A stretch of 10,850 nucleotides of DNA. It comes from Proteobacteria bacterium UBA3588 (GTDB lineage Bacteria; Pseudomonadota; Gammaproteobacteria; Thiohalomonadales; Thiohalomonadaceae). How positions within the stretch are numbered: the stretch's first letter is position 1; every line of letters starts with the position of its first letter. The notes beneath the pieces were generated by a model that ran no database searches, was not told the DNA's origin, and was given only the letters and a program-made list of their open reading frames with translations. The DNA lies in contig DFMR01000099.1 in assembly GCA_002376325.1 (NCBI GenBank), positions 9,625 through 20,474 of the forward strand, read 5' to 3'. Positions 1 through 6,556 of this stretch are shown in pieces. Position numbers and translations under genes: made by a program.

Positions 1-222
1 CTGGTCAACCGCGCCCCGTTCGCCCAGCCCTACCCCGACGTAAAGGTGGCCATGCACGATGTGGACGGCAACGTGGTGGCGTCGCGGCTATTCCATCCCA
101 ACGAGTACCTGGCCGGCGGCGACCGACATTCGTCGTTTGCGGCGCAGGCGACGGCGCAACTTGAATTGCGGGTGGCTGACCCGGGACCGGCGGCGGTCGG
201 TTTCGAATTCACATTTTATTGA
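1..222 (+). CDS. DUF3426 domain-containing protein, C-terminal part
   Basis: This is the last 73 codons of a gene that begins before the window. It is read in frame 1 and ends with TGA at 220-222. The visible peptide has the pattern NRAPFAQPYPDVKVAMHD, followed by DVDGNVVASRLFHPNEYL. That matches the C-terminal beta-rich region of DUF3426 proteins (family recognised from memory), which are usually membrane-anchored proteins with an N-terminal zinc-ribbon motif. Their function is not established. In gammaproteobacteria such a gene commonly sits between prmA and dusB, and here it lies 81 bases upstream of dusB. The zinc ribbon and transmembrane segment would be outside the window and cannot be checked. 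The stop codon and family-like sequence support a true gene end rather than a shadow frame. Confidence 0.8.
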   Translation: MVNRAPFAQPYPDVKVAMHDVDGNVVASRLFHPNEYLAGGDRHSSFAAQATAQLELRVADPGPAAVGFEFTFY

Positions 223-241
223 GCCGGGGAGCGGCTTCGCT

Positions 242-270
242 TTGTACGCCGACGAGGCCTGGGGTATGAT
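242..270 (+). promoter_or_regulatory. Candidate sigma-70 promoter for dusB-fis
   Basis: A -10 box TATGAT (265-270, 5 of 6 consensus bases) lies 17 bases downstream of TTGTAC (242-247, 3 of 6, with the conserved TTG). Transcription would start near 277, giving dusB a leader of about 27 bases. This start would exclude the in-frame TTG at 271 and agrees with translation beginning at ATG 304. In E. coli the dusB-fis promoter drives the growth-rate-dependent pulse of Fis. Regulation of that kind is inferred here, not visible. Confidence 0.55.
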
Positions 271-303
271 TTGCGGTTCCCGTTTTACACCTGTTTTCAA
301 GCG

Positions 304-1293
304 ATGCAGATCGGACCTTACAAGTTGCTCAACAATCTGGTGCTCGCGCCGATGGCGGGTGTCACTGACCGGCCGTTCCGCCAATTGTGCAAGCAGTTGG
401 GGGCCGGCATGGCGGTATCGGAGATGGTGTCGTCCAACTCCCTGTTGTGGGGCAGCGAAAAGACCAAACGCCGCGCCGACCACGACGGCGAGGTGGAACC
501 GCGCAACGTCCAGATCATGGGAGCCGACCCGCAGCTGATGGCCGCCGCCGCCCGCTACAACGTGGACAACGGCGCCCAGATCATCGACATCAATATGGGT
601 TGCCCGGCCAAGAAGGTGTGCAATGTGATGGCCGGCTCGGCGCTGCTGCGCGACGAAGCGTTGGTGCAGCGCATTCTGGAGGCCGTGGTGGGTGCCATCC
701 CCGAGGTGCCGGTCACCCTCAAATTCCGCACCGGCTGGGACCGCGACCACAAGAACGGCGTCGCCATCGCCCGTATCGCCGAGGCGGTGGGCATGCAGTC
801 GCTGGCGATCCACGGCCGCACCCGCGCCGACGGCTACAGCGGCGAGGCGGAGTACGACACCATCGCCGCCATCAAGGCCTCGGTACGCATCCCGGTCATC
901 GCCAACGGCGACATCACCTCGCCGGAAAAGGCCCGGCATGTGCTCGACCGTACCGGCGCCGACGGCCTGATGATCGGCCGTGCCGCCCAGGGCCGTCCAT
1001 GGATCTTCCGCGAGATCGCCCACTTCCTGACGACGGGCGAGAAATTGCCCGAACCGACAGCGCAGGAAGTACGCGACATCCTGCTCGGGCACCTGCACAA
1101 TCTTTACGCCTTCTACGGCGAATACACCGGCGTGCGCATGGCACGCAAACACATCTCCTGGTACAGCAAGGGCCAGCGCCACGGCGCCGCCTTCCGCCAG
1201 GAAGTCAACCGCGTGGAGAACGCGGAACAACAAATGGCAATGGTCAAGGCTTTTTTTGACTGCACCACAATAGGGGGGGAGCTGGCGGCATGA
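304..1293 (+). CDS. dusB: tRNA-dihydrouridine synthase B
   Basis: This 329-residue flavoenzyme reduces specific uridines in the tRNA D-loop to dihydrouridine, using FMN and NADPH in the cytoplasm. Family signatures run along the whole length: APMAGVTDRPFR (residues 15-26), IDINMGCPAKKV (94-105) with catalytic Cys100, LKFRTGW (139-145) with FMN-site Lys140, HGRTR (170-174), VIANGDI (198-204) and MIGRAAQGRPWIF (223-235). These match E. coli DusB almost word for word. An in-frame TTG at 271 would add 11 residues, but MQIGPYKL at ATG 304 aligns with the E. coli start (MRIGQYQL). No clear Shine-Dalgarno sequence precedes either start. The stop codon overlaps the fis start by 4 bases (ATGA, 1290-1293), so the two genes are co-transcribed and probably translationally coupled, as in E. 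coli. Confidence 0.97.
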   Translation: MQIGPYKLLNNLVLAPMAGVTDRPFRQLCKQLGAGMAVSEMVSSNSLLWGSEKTKRRADHDGEVEPRNVQIMGADPQLMAAAARYNVDNGAQIIDINMGCPAKKVCNVMAGSALLRDEALVQRILEAVVGAIPEVPVTLKFRTGWDRDHKNGVAIARIAEAVGMQSLAIHGRTRADGYSGEAEYDTIAAIKASVRIPVIANGDITSPEKARHVLDRTGADGLMIGRAAQGRPWIFREIAHFLTTGEKLPEPTAQEVRDILLGHLHNLYAFYGEYTGVRMARKHISWYSKGQRHGAAFRQEVNRVENAEQQMAMVKAFFDCTTIGGELAA

Positions 1294-1547
1294 ACGAAAC
1301 CAGCGTGGCGAGCGGCGCTATTCCGCTGAACGGCATGGTGCGCAACGCATTACAACAATATTTCCGGGATCTCAACGGCCACGAGCCGAACGACCTTTAC
1401 CAGTTGCTGCTGACCGAGGTGGAACGGCCGCTGCTGGAGACCGTCATGCACTACGCAGGCGGCAACCAGACCCGCGCCGCCCAGGCCCTCGGCATCAACC
1501 GCGGCACCCTGCGCAAAAAGCTCAAGCAGTACGGCCTGGACAACTAA
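1290..1547 (+). CDS. fis: DNA-binding protein Fis (nucleoid-associated)
   Basis: This 85-residue homodimeric protein bends DNA and regulates rRNA, tRNA and many growth-phase genes. The C-terminal helix-turn-helix is intact: GNQTRAAQALGINRG (58-72), then TLRKKLKQYGL (73-83), nearly identical to E. coli Fis. The dimerisation helices are NALQQYFRDLNG (19-30) and NDLYQLLLTEVERPLLE (34-50). The gene starts inside the dusB stop (ATGA), and a purine run GGGGGGAG near 1274-1281 lies 8 bases upstream as ribosome-binding site. Compared with the 98-residue E. coli protein, the N-terminus is about 14 residues shorter ahead of the conserved Pro-Leu pair. The region lost is where E. coli Fis carries the mobile beta-hairpin arm needed to activate Hin/Gin DNA inversion. 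DNA binding and bending should be unaffected (inference). Confidence 0.96.
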   Translation: MNETSVASGAIPLNGMVRNALQQYFRDLNGHEPNDLYQLLLTEVERPLLETVMHYAGGNQTRAAQALGINRGTLRKKLKQYGLDN

Positions 1548-1557
1548 ACAAGATTAG

Positions 1558-1620
1558 AACCACGGGGGACACGGAGCGGGGGAATTCTGCTCATCATGCA
1601 TCCCCGTGTTCCCCGTGGTT
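1558..1620. repeat. Large imperfect inverted repeat (hairpin) between fis and purH
   Basis: The arms are AACCACGGGGGACACGG (1558-1574) and CCGTGTTCCCCGTGGTT (1604-1620). They pair over 17 bases with a single G-T wobble around a 29-base loop. The right arm is followed by AATTGCTTTATT rather than a continuous T run, so it is at best a weak intrinsic terminator. It begins 10 bases after the fis stop and ends 32 bases before purH, so it could separate the dusB-fis transcript from purH or stabilise mRNA ends. The GGGG-rich, partly periodic arm resembles dispersed intergenic repeats I recall from other proteobacterial genomes. Membership of such a family is inference. Confidence 0.75.
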
Positions 1621-1652
1621 AATTGCTTTATTGCCTTTATCGAGGAACAACC

Positions 1653-3212
1653 ATGAACAAGATCGAACGCGCGCTGCTCAGCGTCTCCGACAAGAGCGGC
1701 ATCGTGGAATTCGCCCGGGCGCTGACCGAACAGGGCGTCGAACTGCTCTCCACCGGCGGCACCGCCAAACTGCTGGCGCAGAACGGCCTCAAGGTGATCG
1801 AGGTCTCCGACTACACCGGCTTTCCGGAGATGATGGACGGCCGGGTAAAGACCCTGCACCCGAAGATCCACGGCGGCATCCTCGGCCGGCGCGGCACCGA
1901 CGACGCGGTGATGGCGCAGTACGGCATCGGCGGCATCGACCTCATCGTGGTCAACCTTTATCCATTCGAGCAGACCGTGGCCAAGCCCGACTGTTCCCTT
2001 GAGGATGCCATCGAGAACATCGACATCGGCGGCCCCACCATGCTGCGCGCCGCCGCCAAGAACCACAAGGACGTCACCGTGGTGGTCGACGCCGCCGACT
2101 ACGCCACGGTGCTGGAGGAGATGAAGGCCAACGACGGCGCCACCCGTCACGCCACCCGCTTCTCGCTGGCGATCAAGGTGTACGAACACACGGCGCGCTA
2201 CGACGGCGCCATCGCCAATTACTTCGGTCGCCTGGTCGACGGCGAGAAAACCGCGTTTCCGCGCACCGTCAACCTGCAGTTCGTCAAGGCGCAGGAGATG
2301 CGCTACGGCGAGAACCCGCACCAGCAGGCGGCGTTCTACGTCGAGCACCGTCCCGAGGCCGGCAACCTGGCCAGCGCCCGCCAACTGCAGGGCAAGGAGC
2401 TCTCCTACAACAACATCGGCGACACCGACGCAGCGCTGGAGTGCGTGAAGCAGTTTGCCGAGGCGCCCGCCTGCGTCATCGTCAAGCACGCCAACCCCTG
2501 CGGCGTCGCCTACGGCAGCAACCTACTGGAGGCCTACGACCGCGCCCATCAGACCGACCCCGAGTCGGCCTTCGGCGGCATCATCGCCTTCAACGGCGAG
2601 CTGGACGCCGCTACCGCCAAGGCCATCGTCGAACGCCAGTTCGTCGAGGTGATCATCGCCCCCACCGTCTCCGCCGCGGCGATCGAGGTGGTGGCGGCGA
2701 AGAAGAACGTGCGTCTGCTCGAATGCGGCCAGTGGCCGGAGCAACCGGCTCCGCGCCTCGACTACAAGAAAGTCACCGGCGGTCTGCTGGTACAGGATGC
2801 GGACCTCGTCCTCGCCAACGAGTTGAAGGTGGTAAGCAAGCGCCAACCTACGCCGAAGGAGATGGAGGACCTGCTGTTCGCCTGGCGTATCGCCAAGTTC
2901 GTCAAATCCAACGCCATCGTCTACGCCCGCGACAAGATGTCCATCGGCGTCGGCGCCGGCCAGATGAGCCGTGTCAATTCGGCGCGCATCGCCGGCATCA
3001 AGGCCGCGCACGCCGGGCTCGAGGTGAAGGGCTCGGTGATGGCCTCCGACGCCTTCTTCCCGTTCCGCGACGGCATCGACTCGGCCGCCGCCGCCGGCAT
3101 CGCGGCGGTGATTCAGCCGGGCGGTTCGATGCGCGACGAGGAGGTGATCGCCGCCGCCGACGAACATGGCATGGCCATGGTGTTCACCGGCATGCGCCAC
3201 TTCCGTCACTGA
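1653..3212 (+). CDS. purH: Bifunctional AICAR transformylase / IMP cyclohydrolase
   Basis: This 519-residue cytoplasmic enzyme catalyses the last two steps of de novo purine synthesis. It formylates AICAR with 10-formyl-tetrahydrofolate to FAICAR, then closes the ring to IMP. The N-terminal MGS-like cyclohydrolase domain shows LLSTGGTAKL (31-40), GRVKTLHPKIHGG (63-75) and NIDIGGPTMLRAAAKN (122-137). The C-terminal transformylase domain shows EMRYGENPHQ, the catalytic Lys278-His279 pair in KHANPCG, ESAFGGIIAFN and KFVKSNAIVYA. The length is close to E. coli PurH (529). ATG 1653 is chosen over an in-frame TTG at 1623 because AGGA (1643-1646) lies 6 bases upstream and MNKIERALLSVSDK aligns with family starts. 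fis-purH adjacency is usual in Pseudomonas-type genomes, but there purD follows directly, whereas here it lies 3.5 kb away. Confidence 0.97.
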   Translation: MNKIERALLSVSDKSGIVEFARALTEQGVELLSTGGTAKLLAQNGLKVIEVSDYTGFPEMMDGRVKTLHPKIHGGILGRRGTDDAVMAQYGIGGIDLIVVNLYPFEQTVAKPDCSLEDAIENIDIGGPTMLRAAAKNHKDVTVVVDAADYATVLEEMKANDGATRHATRFSLAIKVYEHTARYDGAIANYFGRLVDGEKTAFPRTVNLQFVKAQEMRYGENPHQQAAFYVEHRPEAGNLASARQLQGKELSYNNIGDTDAALECVKQFAEAPACVIVKHANPCGVAYGSNLLEAYDRAHQTDPESAFGGIIAFNGELDAATAKAIVERQFVEVIIAPTVSAAAIEVVAAKKNVRLLECGQWPEQPAPRLDYKKVTGGLLVQDADLVLANELKVVSKRQPTPKEMEDLLFAWRIAKFVKSNAIVYARDKMSIGVGAGQMSRVNSARIAGIKAAHAGLEVKGSVMASDAFFPFRDGIDSAAAAGIAAVIQPGGSMRDEEVIAAADEHGMAMVFTGMRHFRH

Positions 3213-3297
3213 GCCGGACTGCCGTCCCGGTGACGAGGCCGCTCATTCCCCCTAAGCAGGCTATGTCATTTGCCGCAATATTTGGTAGCATCTGCCT

Positions 3298-3325
3298 AAT
3301 AACCATTGCTGGCCAATGGGTTATT
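3298..3325. repeat. Hairpin downstream of purH, upstream of hemerythrin gene
   Basis: The left arm AATAACCATTG (3298-3308) pairs with CAATGGGTTATT (3314-3325) over 11 base pairs with one bulged G, around the loop CTGGC. No T run follows, so it is not a standard intrinsic terminator. It could be an operator-like palindrome or a leader RNA structure. Confidence 0.6.
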
Positions 3326-3342
3326 GCACTGCACACACAATA

Positions 3343-3361
3343 GCCGCGGCATCACCGCGGC
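3343..3361. repeat. Short GC-rich hairpin in hemerythrin leader
   Basis: GCCGCGG (3343-3349) and CCGCGGC (3355-3361) form a perfect 7-base-pair stem with the loop CATCA. It lies 17 bases after the previous hairpin and about 85 bases before the hemerythrin start. It has no T run after it, so its role is unclear. Confidence 0.55.
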
Positions 3362-3445
3362 AACGGCGAGCACCCCATCCGGGCGAGGACATAAAACCGT
3401 CACCTGAGTATGGGATAACGCCCAGCATCAAGGGAGAGGTGAGCT

Positions 3446-3901
3446 ATGTTTTACTTTGTCTGGGAATCGAGCCTGGAGACGGGCATCGATATCATCGATA
3501 CGCAACATCGGCGTATCGTCGACTACATCAATCAGCTGCACGTGGCGATCTCCGATAAGGATCGCAACGAAGTCGAGCGCATCCTCAATCAGATGATCGA
3601 CTACACCATCACTCACTTCACCTTCGAAGAGAGCCTGATGGAAAAGGCGGGCTATGCGCACGTCGGCGCCCATAAAGCGGTGCACGAAGCCTTTACCAAT
3701 CGTATCGCCTCCTACAAGCAGCGCTTCGACAACGGCGAGGACATCGCCAAGAAGCTGCTGTCCGACCTGCGCATCTGGCTCACCAACCACATCAAGCACG
3801 AGGACGGCGATTATTCGGGCGTCGTCAAGGAACACCTGCGCCGCGACATCGACAAGGGCTGGCTGTCGAAAACCCTGGGCCGCCTGTTCGGTAACGCCTG
3901 A
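3446..3901 (+). CDS. Bacteriohemerythrin (single-domain, oxygen-binding)
   Basis: This 151-residue soluble four-helix protein carries a non-haem di-iron centre that binds O2 reversibly. All seven ligand positions of the family are present: His21 (DTQHRRIVD), His57 and Glu61 (HFTFEE), His76 and His80 (HKAVH), His115 and Asp120 (NHIKHED). The N-terminal VWESSLETGIDIIDTQH block is also family-typical. A basic tail of about 20 residues follows the core fold. A strong ribosome-binding site, GAGAGGTGAG, ends 3 bases before the ATG. There is no signal peptide and no fused chemoreceptor or cyclase domain, so it is the stand-alone type linked in other bacteria to oxygen delivery, storage or sensing, for example in methanotrophs and microaerophiles. 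It appears to be a single-gene unit: a structured gap precedes it and a hairpin follows 26 bases after its stop. Confidence 0.93.
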   Translation: MFYFVWESSLETGIDIIDTQHRRIVDYINQLHVAISDKDRNEVERILNQMIDYTITHFTFEESLMEKAGYAHVGAHKAVHEAFTNRIASYKQRFDNGEDIAKKLLSDLRIWLTNHIKHEDGDYSGVVKEHLRRDIDKGWLSKTLGRLFGNA

Positions 3902-3923
3902 CTCGACTCATCCCTCGTCCGCC

Positions 3924-4404
3924 TCACTCCGCGCCGCACCCATTATTGTGCGGTGCGGACAGGTTCGCAGACTTGACGATGCTGAAACGGTCGCTGACCG
4001 TGCCGCCGGCAAGATCCAGCAGCAGCGAGCCGCGCTGATGGCGCTACACCGCCGCCGCTGCGGTAGGTACCGTACTCGGTGCCGACCGCAGAAGTAATAG
4101 CGGGTCGACGGCTGCAGACGGCCCAGTCGCACCACATATCCCATACGCGCGGCGCACTCGCCTGCCGAGTGCTCCAGCCGCCCCGGCACCATGGCCGTAG
4201 CGCACCAGCCCATCTCCTGACGGCCGCTTTGCCAACGCACGGTGACGCCATTGGGTGTCATAACCTGCAGATAGGGCGCGCTGCCCGCCGTAACGGGCTC
4301 TGCCAGGCAACCTCGATCGGCCGGCCGGCGCCCCCCGCCAGCAGGAATATGACCGAACCCACGGCAGCGCGGCACAGCCAATGGAAAAATAATGGCAATT
4401 TCAC
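3924..4404 (-). pseudogene. Decayed purple acid phosphatase-like / metallophosphoesterase gene
   Basis: No single frame is open, but successive minus-strand frames give a coherent protein in family order. First comes GTG at 4404 with AGGAG 5 bases upstream, starting a signal-peptide-like segment (VKLPLFFHW, then VGSVIFLLAGGAG). After a frameshift, SAPYLQVMTPNGVTVRWQ appears, the opening strand of the fibronectin-like N-terminal domain of purple acid phosphatases. A further shift gives DGLVRYG (about 4214-4194). Back in the earlier frame come RLEHSAG and YVVRLGRLQPSTRYYF (to 4091). Another shift gives AVGTEYGTYRSGGG (4089-4048), and a last one gives RGSLLLDLAGGTVSDRFSIVK, ending at TGA 3924-3926. 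That tail resembles the C-terminus of such phosphatases. The catalytic metallophosphoesterase domain (GDxG and GNHD motifs) is missing, so about 160 codons remain of an expected 400 or more. It would have been secreted and transcribed divergently from 4525. Family assignment is by motif recall. Confidence 0.75.
3928..3959. terminator. Hairpin after hemerythrin gene, possible terminator
   Basis: TCCGCGCCGCAC (3928-3939) and GTGCGGTGCGGA (3948-3959) pair over 12 bases with one G-T wobble around the loop CCATTATT. It starts 26 bases after the hemerythrin stop. No T tract follows on the plus strand, so intrinsic termination is uncertain. It also overlaps the last codons of the minus-strand relic gene. 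Confidence 0.5.
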
Positions 4405-4462
4405 GGGAACTCCTGGCGCCAGTGTGGGGTCTTTAGCAAAGGCATGGCCGTTTCCGGTCCTA

Positions 4463-4471
4463 TGATATAAT
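4463..4471 (+). promoter_or_regulatory. Extended -10 promoter for the LTA-synthase-family gene
   Basis: TGATATAAT is a perfect extended -10 element: TG, one base, then consensus TATAAT (4466-4471). No good -35 box is seen at the usual distance, which extended -10 promoters tolerate. An overlapping TATGAT lies at 4461-4466. Transcription would start near 4478, giving a leader of about 47 bases. The reverse complement holds TATCAT, so the element may once also have served the divergent relic gene (speculative). Confidence 0.65.
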
Positions 4472-4524
4472 CCCGACAGAATTTCTAACCCGCGCGCCGT
4501 CCGGGCAGCGTAGAGAACAATTTA

Positions 4525-6540
4525 ATGACCAAAATCCCCCGCCTGCTCCGCTTTCTGCTTGCCACTATCGTCATCTACCTGGTCGCCTTTTCGGTGTTGC
4601 GTCTCGGCTTTCTCTGGTATTTTCACCAGGATACCCACGGTATCAGCACCAAGGAGTTGCTGTACTCCCTTTATCTCGGTGTGAAGTTCGACCTGCGTCT
4701 GACGCTGATCATGCTGCTGCCGATCTTCCTGCTTGGCTGGATCAGTTGGCTCAGCCCGTTCAAAAGTCGTGGCGCCAAGAACTTGTGGATAGGTTACCTG
4801 TCGGTAGTGACGGCGGGGGTACTGCTGTTCTATTTCTTCAATTTCGGCTGGTTCGCCTATCTCAAGACGGATATGGGCATCGGCGTACTGCGTTTCCTCG
4901 GCGACTTGCGTGACTCGACAGGTATGGTATGGGAAACCTATCCGGTGGTGACCCTGACGCTGCTGCTGATTGTGCTGGTCACCGCCTTCGGTTACCTGCT
5001 GCATCGCATGATCCGATTCTGCAGCACCCGGTCAACGCCGGCCTACCGCTGGAAGGGCAAGACCGTCACCGCCGTGCTCACTTTCTTCCTAGTGCTGTTC
5101 GGTCTCTACGGCAAGTGGGGCTGGTACCCGCTGCGCTGGAGTGATGCCTTTGCCATGTCCCACAACTTCAGCGGCCAGCTGGCCATCAACCCGGTGATCT
5201 ACTTCGTCGACACCGTGCGTGCCGGCGTTGGGGTCAAGGTCAAACCGGCCGAGGTCCGCAAATACTACGGCATGATGTCCAACTATCTGGGGGTGGATCA
5301 TCCGAACCCGCAGACGCTCAACTTCGAGCGCACCGCCAGCCTGGCCAAGCCGTTGGGCAAGAACCTCAACGTGGTCGTCGTCATCATGGAGTCGTTCGCC
5401 TCCTACAAGTCGGACCTTGCGGACAACCCGCTGCATACGACCCCCAACATGGACCGGCTGGCCCACGAAGGTTATTTCTTCAAGAATTATTATGACCCGA
5501 CCCCCGGCACCGCCCGTTCGGTATTCGCCACCGTCACCGGCATCCCTGATGTGGCGGACAACTGGACCTCCACCCGCAACCCGCGCGTCATCAACCAGCA
5601 GGTCATCGCCAACGGCTACAAGGGCTATGACAAGTACTATTTCATCGGCGGCAGCGCCAGCTGGGGCAATATTCGCGGTCTGCTCGGCCACAACATCCAT
5701 GGTATCCATATCATGGAGGAGAAAGACTACAGCGCACCACGCATGGATGTCTGGGGCATTTCGGATCTCGATCTGTTCCGCGAAGCGAACAAACGTTTCG
5801 AGAAGAAGAAAAAGCCGTTTTTCGCCATCATCCAGCTCGCGGGCAATCATCGTCCCTACAATATCCCGCCCGACGCCAAAAAGTCTGGTTTCAAATATGA
5901 GCACCCGCCGATGGCGCAACTCAAACGCTACGGTTTCCATTCTGAAGAAGAGTTCAACTCTTTCCGTTTTATGGACTTCTGTGTAGGCCAGTTCATCGAG
6001 ATGGCGACCGAGGCTGGCTATGCCAAAAATACGGTCTTCGCGTTCTACGGCGATCACGGCCTGCCTTTCTTCTATCAGGCGGTAAACGCCCCGTTGGCCG
6101 ACCAGCAACTTGGTTTTGTTCACAACCGGGTACCACTGGTCATCTACAGCCCGCGGATCAAAAACCCCCAGACCTTTAACGAGGTGGCGGGAGAGGAAGA
6201 CATCATGGCGACCATGGCCGGATTGTCAGGCCAGACCTATGTCAACACCACCCTGGGGCGAGACCTGTTCGATCCGCGCTTCGGCAAAAACCGCTATGCG
6301 TTCAAGATCGTCCATCAGCGCCATCCTCTGATTGGCATGATCGGTAACAAGTTCTACTTCCAGATGCATCCGGACGGCAGCGACAAACACCTGTTCCTGC
6401 TGCACAGCCCCGATCCGAAGCAGGACGTCAGCAAGCAGTACCCGAAGGTGTTCGCCAAGATGCATGCGCTCCTCCGCGGCTACTACGAAACTGCGGTCTA
6501 CATGCTGTACAACAACAAACCGCTGCCGGGCGACAAGTAA
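4525..6540 (+). CDS. LTA synthase family membrane sulfatase-fold protein (phosphoglycerol transferase-like)
   Basis: This 671-residue inner-membrane enzyme has about five N-terminal transmembrane helices (roughly residues 10-30, 58-76, 88-110, 140-160 and 180-196). A large periplasmic alkaline-phosphatase/sulfatase-fold domain follows from about residue 280. Catalytic features line up with LtaS: metal ligand Glu289 in VVVVIMESFASY, probable nucleophile Thr329 in PTPGTARSVF, His442 in LAGNHRPY, and Asp510-His511 in FAFYGDHGLPF. Family members move phosphoglycerol or phosphoethanolamine groups onto glucans, lipids or teichoic acids. In Gram-negative bacteria the likely acceptor is periplasmic glucan or an envelope lipid, but neither substrate nor acceptor can be read from the sequence. 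ATG 4525 has only a weak ribosome site (AGAGA near 4511-4515). The gene looks richer in A/T codons than its neighbours, for example the KKKK run at 427-430, which is compatible with separate acquisition. It is a monocistronic unit with its own promoter and a strong hairpin after it. Confidence 0.9.
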   Translation: MTKIPRLLRFLLATIVIYLVAFSVLRLGFLWYFHQDTHGISTKELLYSLYLGVKFDLRLTLIMLLPIFLLGWISWLSPFKSRGAKNLWIGYLSVVTAGVLLFYFFNFGWFAYLKTDMGIGVLRFLGDLRDSTGMVWETYPVVTLTLLLIVLVTAFGYLLHRMIRFCSTRSTPAYRWKGKTVTAVLTFFLVLFGLYGKWGWYPLRWSDAFAMSHNFSGQLAINPVIYFVDTVRAGVGVKVKPAEVRKYYGMMSNYLGVDHPNPQTLNFERTASLAKPLGKNLNVVVVIMESFASYKSDLADNPLHTTPNMDRLAHEGYFFKNYYDPTPGTARSVFATVTGIPDVADNWTSTRNPRVINQQVIANGYKGYDKYYFIGGSASWGNIRGLLGHNIHGIHIMEEKDYSAPRMDVWGISDLDLFREANKRFEKKKKPFFAIIQLAGNHRPYNIPPDAKKSGFKYEHPPMAQLKRYGFHSEEEFNSFRFMDFCVGQFIEMATEAGYAKNTVFAFYGDHGLPFFYQAVNAPLADQQLGFVHNRVPLVIYSPRIKNPQTFNEVAGEEDIMATMAGLSGQTYVNTTLGRDLFDPRFGKNRYAFKIVHQRHPLIGMIGNKFYFQMHPDGSDKHLFLLHSPDPKQDVSKQYPKVFAKMHALLRGYYETAVYMLYNNKPLPGDK

Positions 6541-6556
6541 GCGCCAACCAACCAAA

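Larger units (their letters stand above)
3213..3445 (+). other. Non-coding gap with structured leader between purH and hemerythrin
   Basis: No convincing gene is present in these 233 bases. The gap is A/T-richer around 3265-3345 than its surroundings and holds two hairpins, listed separately. A promoter for the hemerythrin gene probably lies here, but I could not settle on one: TTGCCG (3270-3275) has no well-spaced -10 box. The last part, GGGAGAGGTGAG (3432-3443), is an extended ribosome-binding site for the hemerythrin ATG at 3446. I do not recognise a known riboswitch. Confidence 0.5.

Noticed and set aside
271..303. TTG start extending DusB by 11 residues
   Set aside because: The extension is not family-like, no ribosome site precedes it, and the predicted transcription start near 277 lies downstream of it.
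88..1233. 381-codon open frame antisense to dusB
   Set aside because: It mirrors the codon structure of dusB, a clearly conserved gene. Its product is low-complexity, rich in Val, Gly, His and Asp, and shows no family motif. Long antisense frames are expected in GC-rich DNA.
3213..3445. Riboswitch (c-di-GMP, THF or purine type) before the hemerythrin gene
   Set aside because: Two hairpins are present but none of the conserved core sequences of those classes can be recognised.
3908..4381. Single intact 157-residue minus-strand protein
   Set aside because: Only parts of it (PYLQVMTPNGVTVRW and RLQPSTRYYF) look like real protein. The family-like sequence jumps between frames, so it is better described as a pseudogene.
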